Shown here piece after piece: positions 26,671 through 35,591 of a DNA stretch of 64,000 nucleotides (its first letter is position 1; every line of letters starts with the position of its first letter). Source of the stretch: Microvirga zambiensis WSM3693 (GTDB taxonomy: Bacteria > Pseudomonadota > Alphaproteobacteria > Rhizobiales > Beijerinckiaceae); NCBI RefSeq assembly GCF_016735695.1, contig NZ_JAERQD010000019.1:57628-121627 (forward strand), in the 5' to 3' direction. Below the pieces are notes generated by a model. It saw only the letters and a program-made list of their open reading frames with translations. It did not search any database and was not told the origin of the DNA. Both the position numbers and the translations under genes were made by a program.

Positions 26671-28043
26671 CACAAAGCTTCGATGCCATCGTCGTCGGCG
26701 CCGGTCAGGCCGGGCCCTCACTCGCCGCCCGTCTCGTCGCGGCGGGCATGAAGGTGGCCATCATCGAGCGCAAGCTTTTTGGGGGAACCTGCGTCAACAC
26801 CGGCTGCATGCCGACCAAGACCCTGGTGGCGAGCGCCTACGCGGCGCATCTGGCACGCAGAGGCGCGGATTACGGCATCGCGACAGGGCCTGTCACCATC
26901 GACATGAAGACGGTCAAATCCCGCGCCGACAAGGTCTCGACGAATGCGCGCACCAATATCGAGACATGGTTGCGCGGCATGGACGGCCTGACGGTGATCG
27001 AAGGCCATGCCCGCTTCGAAGGGCCTGACACGCTGCGCGTGGGGGAAGACCTGCTGCAGGCTCCGCGCATCTTCCTCAATGTGGGTGGAAGGGCGAGCGT
27101 TCCGGACATGCCGGGCGTCGGCGCGGTCGAGTATCTCACCAACACCTCGATCCTGCAGCTCGATGCGGTTCCGCGCCATCTGGTCGTGGTCGGCGGCAGT
27201 TATATCGGCCTCGAATTCGCGCAGATGTACCGCCGCTTCGGCGCGGAGGTGACCATCGTCGAGAAAGGCCCCCGCCTGATCGCCCGCGAGGACGAGGATG
27301 TGTCCGAGGCCATTCGCGACATCCTCACCGCCGAGGGCATCGCCATCCGCACCGATGCGACCTGCATCGGCTTCAAGCCTCATGCGGAGGGCATCGCGGT
27401 CGATGTCGATTGCACCTCCGGCGATCCCTTCGTCGTCGGCTCGCATGTACTGCTCGCGGTCGGACGGCGTTCGAACACCGACGATCTCGGTCTCGACAAG
27501 GCCGGCGTGGCGACGGATGCCCGCGGCACCATCGTCGTGAACGACGCACTCGAGACGAACGTGCCCGGCATCTGGGCTCTGGGCGATTGCAACGGCCGCG
27601 GGGCCTTCACGCACACGGCCTACAACGATTACGAGATCGTCGCCGCCAACCTGCTCGACGGCGCGGCGCGGCGCGTCAGCGAACGGATCCTCGGCTATGC
27701 GCTCTACATCGATCCGCCGCTCGGCCGCGTCGGCACGACGGAGACGGAGGCGAGGAAGTCCGGCCGCAGGCTTCTCATCTCCAAGCGCCCGATGACGCGC
27801 GTCGGGCGCGCGATCGAGAAGGACGAGACGAAGGGTTTCATGAAGGTCGTCGCCGATGCCGAGACGAGGGAGATCCTCGGCGCCGCAATTCTTGGAACCG
27901 GCGGCGACGAGGCGATCCATGGCATCCTCGACGCGATGCACGCCAAGACGGCCTACCCGATCCTGCAATGGGCGGTGCCGATCCACCCGACCGTCTCGGA
28001 GCTGATCCCGACCGTTCTGGGCGACCTGAAGCCCGTAACCTAG
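26667..28043 (+). CDS. mercuric-reductase-like FAD/NAD disulfide oxidoreductase
   Basis: 458 residues. FAD binding is marked by AIVVGAGQAGPSLAARL near the N-terminus. The redox pair is C42-C47 in GGTCVNTGCMPTK. NAD(P) binding shows HLVVVGGSYIGLEFAQ, and FAD site 2 shows VPGIWALGDCNG. The C-terminal dimer domain ends VPIHPTVSELIP, with the active-site histidine. It lacks the N-terminal HMA domain and the paired C-terminal cysteines of true MerA, so mercury reduction is unlikely. A general dithiol or quinone reductase role is more plausible. Confidence 0.85.
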   Translation: MTQSFDAIVVGAGQAGPSLAARLVAAGMKVAIIERKLFGGTCVNTGCMPTKTLVASAYAAHLARRGADYGIATGPVTIDMKTVKSRADKVSTNARTNIETWLRGMDGLTVIEGHARFEGPDTLRVGEDLLQAPRIFLNVGGRASVPDMPGVGAVEYLTNTSILQLDAVPRHLVVVGGSYIGLEFAQMYRRFGAEVTIVEKGPRLIAREDEDVSEAIRDILTAEGIAIRTDATCIGFKPHAEGIAVDVDCTSGDPFVVGSHVLLAVGRRSNTDDLGLDKAGVATDARGTIVVNDALETNVPGIWALGDCNGRGAFTHTAYNDYEIVAANLLDGAARRVSERILGYALYIDPPLGRVGTTETEARKSGRRLLISKRPMTRVGRAIEKDETKGFMKVVADAETREILGAAILGTGGDEAIHGILDAMHAKTAYPILQWAVPIHPTVSELIPTVLGDLKPVT

Positions 28044-28088
28044 AGCGCTTTTCGGCGAAGTGGATCCGGTTCGCCGTCCGCGCGATAC
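28043..28088. repeat. short interspersed repeat (GGCGAAGTGGATCCGG type), copy 2
   Basis: The stretch GAGCGCTTTTCGGCGAAGTGGATCCGGTTCG immediately follows the stop codon of the flavoprotein gene. It shares AAGTGGA(T/C)CCGG with the element at 129-170. Copies of this kind are frequently found right after stop codons in Rhizobiales genomes. It may fold into a small hairpin. Confidence 0.5.
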
Positions 28089-28189
28089 AAATTGCAAGCT
28101 TATCCAAAAGAGTGCCTTGCAACGGTCTCTTGGCAGGTAAGCTGGGGCGTAAACCGCATCGTCAACAGATTCGAGCCGGAGGTTTTGCC

Positions 28190-28669
28190 ATGGCATTGCG
28201 TCATCTTGTAACAACCGCTCCCGTTCTCGCCATTCTCATCGCGTCCACTCCCGCGGATACGCGCGCTGCCGCACAGGTCGGCCTGCTGTCATGCGATCTT
28301 TCGGCCGGAATCGGGCTGATCCTGATGCAGAAGCAATCCATGATCTGCAGCTTTCGGCGCACGGGTGGCGGACCTGTCGAAAGATATACCGGGACCATCA
28401 ACGAATACGGAATTGAGCTCGGCGGGGTCGCGAGAGGACATCTCGTCTGGGCCGTCGCAGCCGAAACGCAGGGCATTCCCGCCGGTGCGCTTGCCGGAAC
28501 CTACGCGGGCGTTGCCGCGGATGCCGCTCTCGGCCCAGGTGCCGGCGCCAGCGCGCTGATCGGAGGAACCGGCCGCGCCTTCTCGCTCCAGCCGGTCTCG
28601 GTCGAAGGCGAGGTAGGCATCAACATCGCTGCGGGAATCAGGACCATCGAATTGAGACCCGCGATCTGA
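28190..28669 (+). CDS. DUF992 family secreted protein
   Basis: 159 residues from ATG 28190, preceded by CCGGAGGTTTTG. A signal peptide (about 1-28, cut near TRAAA) leads to VGLLSCDLSAGIGLILMQKQSMICSFRRTGG, the DUF992 hallmark with its two cysteines. Small glycine/alanine-rich strands follow (AGTYAGVAADAALGPGAGASAL), ending FSLQPVSVEGEVGINIA. The family is common in Rhizobiales, exported, and of unknown function. Confidence 0.85.
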   Translation: MALRHLVTTAPVLAILIASTPADTRAAAQVGLLSCDLSAGIGLILMQKQSMICSFRRTGGGPVERYTGTINEYGIELGGVARGHLVWAVAAETQGIPAGALAGTYAGVAADAALGPGAGASALIGGTGRAFSLQPVSVEGEVGINIAAGIRTIELRPAI

Positions 28670-28743
28670 GGCCCGGTCCGACGGCTTCGCAAGAGAGCTT
28701 CGACTTCGAACGACGGCGCTGATCTCAGAATCTGGAAGGTTCA

Positions 28744-29211
28744 ATGTATCTTGTCATCGTCCTCGGGTTGACGGTCGTTCTTCCCGTCGCTTCCATCCTG
28801 TTCGAAACGCTCGTGTGGGGAGCCGCGCTCGGCCTGCCGCTCATCGGCAAATGGTTCGTGTTCTGGGCCATCGGGATTCGTCTTTTCCTGGCGGGCATAC
28901 GCCAGGTCCTGCAGCCGTCCTTCACCGCAGCGACGATCTTCAGGATCAAGGATCCCGAGGCCGAGAACCTCGTCTCCGAGATCGGCTTCGGCAACCTGTC
29001 CATGGGCCTGATCGGCATCGTCTCGCTCGCCGCCCCGGACTGGCTTGTTCCGAGCGGCGTGGCCGGCGGGCTCTATCTCGGTCTCGCAGGCCTCAAGCAC
29101 ATCGCATCGAAGGACCGGACGCGCGAAGAGACCATCGCGATGGTGACCGATCTGTTCGTCGCGCTGATCGTCGGCATCGCGATCGTCGCAATTCTCCTTC
29201 GGCACGCATGA
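28744..29211 (+). CDS. DUF6790-like four-helix membrane protein
   Basis: 155 residues with a start ATG at 28744 (GAAGG ahead). Four membrane helices are evident, at about 1-20, 35-55, 75-100 and 125-152. Conserved-looking polar spots are RQVLQPSFTAATIFRIKDPEAENLVSEIGFGNLSMG and HIASKDRTREE. I match it to DUF6790 from memory of the pattern. No function is known. The gene stands between two small secreted-protein genes. Confidence 0.6.
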   Translation: MYLVIVLGLTVVLPVASILFETLVWGAALGLPLIGKWFVFWAIGIRLFLAGIRQVLQPSFTAATIFRIKDPEAENLVSEIGFGNLSMGLIGIVSLAAPDWLVPSGVAGGLYLGLAGLKHIASKDRTREETIAMVTDLFVALIVGIAIVAILLRHA

Positions 29212-29324
29212 GCTGGAGGAAAATCCCAAGCCCGGTGCTATTGAATCCCAGTTCGTCGGATGGCAGGATAGGAAAATGGTACGGTGCCCATCCGATGCAT
29301 GCCTTCGCATGAAAGGACGGTTCG

Positions 29325-29636
29325 ATGTCTGTCATCCCACCAGTGCTTTCCCTCATCGCTTCGCTGACGATCGGCGTGGCCGACAGGCTCCCTGAATTCG
29401 ACACCCCTCGGAATTGCGAGGCCGCGATCAAGGCGGTGGGCAGTTCGCAGGTTCAGACGGTGCAGCAATGCATCGCCGACGAAAGAAGCGCACGGGCGGA
29501 AATCGAAAGCCAATGGGGAACCTTCGCGGCCAGTCTCCGCGACCGCTGCATCGACGAGACGCAGATCGGCGGCGGCCCGAGCTATGTGGACATTCTCGAA
29601 TGCCTCCGCCTTGGCGCCCGTGAAAAGCCGATGTGA
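29325..29636 (+). CDS. small secreted cysteine-containing protein
   Basis: 103 residues from ATG 29325. A hydrophobic N-terminus (VIPPVLSLIASLTIGVA) is a likely signal peptide. The mature part is mostly helical and has four cysteines (RNCEAAI, QQCIADE, DRCIDET, LECLRLG). The pattern resembles small periplasmic proteins of Rhizobiales without assigned role. It lies just upstream of the RND adaptor gene, 3 bases before its GTG, so both may share a transcript. Confidence 0.65.
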   Translation: MSVIPPVLSLIASLTIGVADRLPEFDTPRNCEAAIKAVGSSQVQTVQQCIADERSARAEIESQWGTFAASLRDRCIDETQIGGGPSYVDILECLRLGAREKPM

Positions 29637-29639
29637 GGC

Positions 29640-30911
29640 GTGACGGCCCGGGCTGGAAAAATGACAATGGGTCCATTGCCGTTTCTGGCTCGAAGCCCTG
29701 GGCCACCGTCTTTCCGAGCGCCGCGATTGTCGAATTTCCTGGCCATCGCGGTCTTGCTTGCCTGCGTTCTCCCCCATCTTCCTGCTTCGGCCCAGCCGGC
29801 GGGCCCGGCGCCATCGGTGGTCGTGGCGCCGATTCGCGCGCAGGACGTCACCGACCGCGTCCATTTCATCGGCAATGTCGAGGCCACTCAACAGGTCGAG
29901 TTGAGAGCCCGCGTAGAGGGCTTTCTCGACAAGGTGGCATTCGCCGAGGGGAGCTTCGTCGAGACGGGAGCGATGCTCTACCAGATCGAGCAGGGGCCGT
30001 ATCAGGCTTCGCTCGATCAGTCCAAAGCGGCGCTCGCATCGGCCGAGGCGCAGCTTGCATCCGCACAGGCGACCCTGACGGCGAGGCAGGCCGAGCTCGA
30101 GCGCCAATCGACCCTGGCGCGGCAGCAATTCGCCTCGCAGGCGGTTCTCGATCAGGCCACGGCGCAGCGCGATGAGGCCGCAGCTTCCGTGCAGCAGGCG
30201 AATGCACAGATTCAATCGGCCCAGGCGCAGATCAGCACTGCGAACCTGAATCTGTCCTATACGACGATTGCGGCCCCGATTGCCGGCCGCATCGGCAAAT
30301 CCGCGGCCACGATCGGCAATCTCGTTTCACCCAGCACCGGCGTGCTCGCCACCATCGTTCAGATGTCGCCGATCCGGGTTGTGTTCTCCATCCCGGAACG
30401 GGACTACGTCGCGCTCATGAAGTATCTGTCGGGACCGGACGGGCGCAGTGCCGCGAACTCGTTCGATCTTTTCGCGCCTCACCTCCTCCTGCCTGATGGA
30501 ACCGAATACGGGCATGCCGGAAAGATCGAGTTCATCGACAACCAGATCGATTCCTCGACCGGCACGGTCGCCGTGCGTGCCGTCTTCGAGAATCCGGATA
30601 ACCTTCTTCTGCCAGGCCAGTTCGTGTCGGTGACCGTGCAGATCGGCCGCGCGCAGATGCTTCCCAACGTACCGCAATCGGCCATCATGCGGGACGAGCA
30701 GGGGCCTTACGTCTATATCGTCGACAAGGACAACCGCGTCCAGAAGCGCCCGATCAAGACTGGCATCCGCACCGATACGGGCTATGCGGTCGAGAGCGGA
30801 TTGCAGGAGGGCGAAACCGTCATCGTCGACGGCATCCAGAAGGCTCGTCCGGGAATCGTCGTGCAGCCCGTCGCGGCCGCCGAACCGAATTCCGCGGAAC
30901 CCCGCCGATGA
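29640..30911 (+). CDS. RND efflux periplasmic adaptor subunit
   Basis: 423 residues if GTG 29640 is the start; ATG 29661 is equally plausible. An N-terminal hydrophobic segment (FLAIAVLLACVLPHLPASA) serves as signal or anchor. The adaptor fold is clear: barrel-sandwich halves (VELRARVEGFLDKVAFAEGS and YTTIAAPIAGRIGKS) around a coiled hairpin of about 100 residues rich in alanine and glutamine (residues about 120-200), then a beta barrel with VVFSIPERDYVAL. It connects the RND pump to an outer membrane channel. Its stop overlaps the permease start (ATGA). No channel gene is adjacent. Confidence 0.9.
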   Translation: MTARAGKMTMGPLPFLARSPGPPSFRAPRLSNFLAIAVLLACVLPHLPASAQPAGPAPSVVVAPIRAQDVTDRVHFIGNVEATQQVELRARVEGFLDKVAFAEGSFVETGAMLYQIEQGPYQASLDQSKAALASAEAQLASAQATLTARQAELERQSTLARQQFASQAVLDQATAQRDEAAASVQQANAQIQSAQAQISTANLNLSYTTIAAPIAGRIGKSAATIGNLVSPSTGVLATIVQMSPIRVVFSIPERDYVALMKYLSGPDGRSAANSFDLFAPHLLLPDGTEYGHAGKIEFIDNQIDSSTGTVAVRAVFENPDNLLLPGQFVSVTVQIGRAQMLPNVPQSAIMRDEQGPYVYIVDKDNRVQKRPIKTGIRTDTGYAVESGLQEGETVIVDGIQKARPGIVVQPVAAAEPNSAEPRR

Positions 30912-33900
30912 TTTCGGGCGTCTTCATCGCACGTCCGCGTCTCGCCATCGTCATCTCCCTCGTCATCACGATTGCCGGCCTTCTGAGCCTGTTCACGCTC
31001 CCCGTCGCGCAATACCCGAACATCACGCCACCGGTGGTTCAGGTCACCGCCTCCTATCCGGGTGCCGACGCCTCCACGATTGCACAGACCGTCGGGGCGC
31101 CGATCGAGCAGCAGGTGAACGGCGTCAAGGGCATGATGTACATGTCGTCGACGAGTTCGTCCTCAGGCACCTATACGCTGCAGGTGACCTTCGCTCTCGG
31201 CACCGATCCCGACCTCGCCCAGGTCAACACCCAGAACCGGGTGGCGCTTGCGACCTCGCAGCTTCCGGCCATCGTCAACAGCCTCGGCGTCAACGTGCAG
31301 CAGCAATCGACCAGCATGCTGGCCGTGATCAACGTCTATTCCGACGATCCGTCGCAGGACCCGATTTTCATTTCCAACTATACGAGCATCAACCTGCAGC
31401 CGGCGCTGGCGCGCGTGCCAGGCGTCGGCTCGACGACTCTGTTCGGAGCCCTCAACTACTCGATGCGGATCTGGCTCGATGTCGACAGGATGACGGCTCT
31501 GTCCCTCACGCCTGGCGATGTGGCGGCGGCCATCGAGGGGCAGAACATCCAGGCCTCGCTCGGCCAGATCGGGGGCGCGCCGATCGGCTCGGACCAGGTT
31601 CTGCAATATACGGTCGAGACGAAAGGCAGGCTTCTCGAGCCGTCCGAGTTCGAGAACATCGTGCTGCGATCCGGCAACAGCGGCGCCATCGTGCGCATCC
31701 GCGATATCGGACGGGTCGAGCTCGGCGCGCAATCCTACACCCAAAACTCGCGTCTCAACGGGGTGCCGGCAGCCACACTGGCGATCTACCAGCTTCCAGA
31801 CGCCAACGCGCTGAGCGTCGCCCGGCAGGTGCGTACGCAGCTGGCGCAGCTCGAGAGCCGCTTTCCTGCGGGCCTGAAGGCGGAAGTCATCTACGATTCG
31901 ACCCTGTTCGTGTCGGCTTCCATCAAGGAGATCGTCGAAACGCTGGGGCTGACGGCAGTCGTGGTGCTGCTGGTCGTCTTCATCTTTCTCCAGGACCTGC
32001 GCGCCACGATCATCCCCGCGGTGACGATCCCGGTGTCGCTGATCGGCGTCTTCGCGATCTTTCAGATCGTGGGCTATTCCGCCAACACGATCAGCCTGTT
32101 CGCCATCGTGCTCGCCATCGGGCTCGTGGTCGACGATGCCATCGTCGTCGTCGAGAATGTGCAGCGCATCATGGAGGAGGAAGGCGTCTCGCCGCGCGAG
32201 GCCTCGCTCAGGGCCATGGAGCAGGTCACAGGTCCCATCGTCTCGACGACCCTCGTGCTGTTTGCGGTGTTCGGGCCCGTCGCCTTCCTTCCTGGGATCA
32301 CGGGTGAGCTCTACCGGCAGTTCGCCGTCACCATCGCGGCGGCAGTCGCCATTTCGGCCGTCAACGCGCTGACGCTCTCTCCCGCGCTTTGCGCCGTGGT
32401 TCTCAGGCCGCCCAAGCACCGCACGAGCGGCGCCTTCGGCCTGTTCAACAGCGGTCTCGACCGGGTTCGGCATCACTATGTCGGCGTTGCCGGCCTGATT
32501 GCACGCCGGTCCCTGGTGGCGGGGCTGATCGTTCTCGTCGCGGGCGCCGCAGCGGCACTCGGTTTCATCAGGCTGCCGACCTCGTTTCTTCCGAACGAGG
32601 ATCAGGGTGTCATGTTCGTCGACGTGCAGCTTCCGGATGCCGCAGCCCTGCCGCGGACGGAGGCCATCATGGGGCAGGTCGATTCGATCGCGCGCTCGCT
32701 CCCGGGCGTGGCCAATGTCATCACCGTCTCAGGCTACAGCCTTCTGACGAGCTCGCCCTCGTCGAGCAGTGGTCTGGGAATCGTCGTGCTCAAGCCGTGG
32801 TCGGAACGGACCAGCACCGAGACGAGCCTCGGCGCCATCTATCAGAAACTCCGCAGCGAGTATGCGGCGCTGCCGGGAGCCAATGTCACGCCCTTCCCGC
32901 CGCCGGCTATTCCCGGCCTGGGTGCATCGGGCGGCTTCGATTTCCGCCTGGAGGCGCTGGGCAATCAAACGCCGGAGGATCTTGCGATCGCTCTGCGCTC
33001 TCATTGCCGCCGCCAACCAGGATCCGCGCATCGCTCATGCCTATTCGACCTATTCGGCATCGGTTCCGCGCCTTTTCATGGACGTGAACCGCGTGAAGGC
33101 TGAGAGCCTCGGCGTGTCCGTCGGCGATCTGTTCGCGACCATGCAGGCGATGCTCGGCTCCTTCTATGTCAACCAGTTCAACTATCTGGGCCGAACGTTT
33201 CAGGTCAACATCCAGGCGGATGCCGCCTATCGTTCACGGGTCAGCGACATCTCCCGCCTCTACGTTCGCAACAGAGCCGGATCGATGGTGCCGTTGAGAA
33301 CCGTCGCCGATATCCGCATGCAGCTCGGCGCGGATCTCGTCTACCGCTACAACCAATTTCCATCAGCCCAGATCTCCGGCGATGCCGCACCGGGCCACAG
33401 TTCGGGCGACGCGATGGCGGCCATGGCCGCAGCCTTCGAGAAAACGCTTCCCTCCGGCTACAATTTCGACTGGTCCGGCCTCTCCTTCCAGGAGGCCAGT
33501 CAAACGGGGGCGGGCACCGCTCTCATCTTCGGCCTCGCTCTGGTGTTCGGCTATCTGTTCCTCGTCGGTCTCTATGAAAGCTGGATGGTTCCGCTCGCCG
33601 TCGTTACCTCCATCGTGATCGCGGTTCTCGGCTCCGTGGTGACCGTCTCGCTGCTCGGCCTCGGCAATGACCTCTACACGCAGATCGGCCTCGTTCTCCT
33701 CATCGGCCTGTCGGCCAAGAACGCGATCCTCATCGTGGAATTCGCCCGCGAGCAGCGGGATGCCGGCAAGACCCGTTACGACGCGGCGCTCGCTGCGGCC
33801 GGGATGCGCTTCCGTGCCGTCGTGATGACCGCCATCGCCTTCATCATTGGACTCGTGCCTCTCGTGATCGCGACGGGTGCGGGTGCCAACAGCCGCATCG

Positions 33901-34076
33901 ATCTGGGCTTTACGGTGCTCGGCGGCATGGTCGCGGCAACTCTCTTCGGCATTCTCGTCGTGCCTGGCCTCTACGTCATGTTCCAGTGGATCGGCGACAA
34001 GACCTTCGGCGTGCCCGACGAGCGGAAGGCTGCAACGGCGGAAAGCCCGCCTGCTCCGAGCGGCGAAGCGGCCTGA
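30908..34076 (+). pseudogene. RND efflux permease (AcrB/HAE1 family), frameshifted
   Basis: Frame 2 runs from 30908 to 33103 and frame 3 continues from about 32994 to 34076. Each carries half of one permease. Together they give about 1056 residues, the normal length. Frame 2 opens with FIARPRLAIVISLVITIAGL and carries the proton-relay aspartates D409-D410 (GLVVDDAIVVVENVQR). Frame 3 carries the transmembrane lysine in [16 protein letters not shown]. The shift falls at GCTCTGCGCTCTCATT (about 32990-33005). Restoring a lost GC (CGC-GCT-CTC) would read [15 protein letters not shown] across the junction. This could be a real 2-bp deletion or a sequencing error. Confidence 0.8.
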
Positions 34077-34595
34077 TCACAGCATTTTGCGGAACAGGTC
34101 GGTGAAGAGATAGGGCCCGAACGTCCAGAACCCGGCCCAGAGCAAAGCGCCAAGGGCATTGGCGATGACGAAATGGCTCCAGGGCATGCCGACCGACCCG
34201 GCGACGAGTCCGTTGAGCTGTCGCAGCACCACGACGAAGCGGGCCGTCAGCACCATGATGAAGCCCCGCTTGCGGGCCATCGTCTCCACGTTCGCCAACC
34301 GCTCCGGTGTCAGCTTCACCAGGGATCCGAAGCGCTGGAGCAGAACGCGGCCGCCGAACCGGCCGATCATGTAGCCCGTGCTGTCGCCGAGCACGCCGCC
34401 GAGCCAGGCCGCGAGAAAAACATGCTCGATGGCAAGATCGCCGCGAACCGCGAGTAGGGAGGCGGCGATGAGCGCGCTCTCGCCCGGAAGCGGGACCCCG
34501 AAGGATTCGAAATAGATCGTGAAGAACACGGCGAAGGCGCCGTATCGGGTAACGGCGGGTTCGATCCATCCGAGAGCTTCCTGGAACAGGCTCAT
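34077..34595 (-). CDS. DedA family membrane protein
   Basis: 172 residues from ATG 34595; an upstream in-frame ATG at 34637 is less likely. The DedA signatures are clear: FESFGVPLPGESALI, then GDSTGYMIGRFGG, then ARFVVVLRQLNGLVAGSVGMPW. Five to six membrane segments are predicted. DedA/SNARE-associated proteins are thought to flip undecaprenyl phosphate or phosphatidylethanolamine across the inner membrane and affect envelope stress and drug resistance. Its stop codon abuts that of the convergent RND permease gene with no spare bases. Confidence 0.85.
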   Translation of the reverse strand: MSLFQEALGWIEPAVTRYGAFAVFFTIYFESFGVPLPGESALIAASLLAVRGDLAIEHVFLAAWLGGVLGDSTGYMIGRFGGRVLLQRFGSLVKLTPERLANVETMARKRGFIMVLTARFVVVLRQLNGLVAGSVGMPWSHFVIANALGALLWAGFWTFGPYLFTDLFRKML

Positions 34596-34696
34596 CGGGC
34601 CTTCCGGACGGTAGTGAGCGTCGTTGTCATCAAGCACCTTTCGGGATGTGGCTCGCCAGGTTGACCTAATCGAGACCCGAAGCGAAAGCGCTCCTT

Positions 34697-35452
34697 TCAG
34701 CGTGCCTCGATTTCGTCGATGGCATCGGACAGCGGGGAAACGGACGCCCTGATCAATCCACGCGTCGGCGAACCGAGCTCAAGGATCATGAAGATGCCTC
34801 CGGAGATGGCCAGCGCGGATAACATCAGGATGATGATCACGGTCTTGTTGTTGGGAGCGAAGAGGCCGAAACTCGTAAACAGAAGCGACAGCCAGAAGAT
34901 GACGAGGATCAGAAAGGGAGGAGGGGTGGAAACACTTGTCCGCTCCACGAGGATCCAGCGCGCATCCGAGATCGCATCGATCAGCTCCAGGGCCCGCGAT
35001 TGGATCTGGCGCATCCTGTCGTCGCCCGGACGCAGCTCGCTGACCCGGTCGCTGATGGTCTCGAGCATGTAGAGATTGTCGAGGCTCAACGTGTCGTCGG
35101 CCCGGTCCGTCGACAGTTCAAGCGCCTTCGCCTCCGCATATTTGCGCAGCTCGTCGCGAATGCCCGTTGCATCGCCTCCGTAGCGGGCCAGAACCCGGTT
35201 GAGCTTGACGATATCGATCGCCAATGTGGTGATCGCGTTGGTTCTGGCGCTGAACGCGGTATTGGCCGTGCTGATCATCAGGCTGATCACGAGGGCCGCA
35301 AGGGTGCCGACGACAGCCATGGAAACCGAGACGGCCGTTCGCGTCTCGACGCTCAAATGGTTTGTCGGCAGCTGGCGCGAGAGCGCTATTCCGAGTACGG
35401 CTCCGCCAAAAATCGCAAGAAAGGTCAACAGGCTGATCAGCACTGAATTCAT
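34697..35452 (-). CDS. bestrophin-like (DUF4239) membrane protein
   Basis: 251 residues from ATG 35452. Helices at about 3-25 and 40-62 are followed by a soluble helical region (ARTNAITTLAIDIVKLNRVL, LDNLYMLETISDRVSEL) and two more helices (about 175-200, 205-225). The layout matches DUF4239, a family distantly related to bestrophin channels. The C-terminus SPTRGLIRASVSPLSDAIDEI is a recurring tail in this group. Transport is inferred only from the resemblance. Confidence 0.65.
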   Translation of the reverse strand: MNSVLISLLTFLAIFGGAVLGIALSRQLPTNHLSVETRTAVSVSMAVVGTLAALVISLMISTANTAFSARTNAITTLAIDIVKLNRVLARYGGDATGIRDELRKYAEAKALELSTDRADDTLSLDNLYMLETISDRVSELRPGDDRMRQIQSRALELIDAISDARWILVERTSVSTPPPFLILVIFWLSLLFTSFGLFAPNNKTVIIILMLSALAISGGIFMILELGSPTRGLIRASVSPLSDAIDEIEAR

Positions 35453-35591
35453 GGGCAGGCCTGCAACCCTCCATCCTTGCGCCGCAGGCATTAGGAGGCT
35501 TTTAGCCCATCTGCGTCAAGACCTCGAAGGGACGACAGGGAGCGGCCGTCACCTCGGGATCATGTCGTCTCCGATCCTTCGCCGCGCGTAC

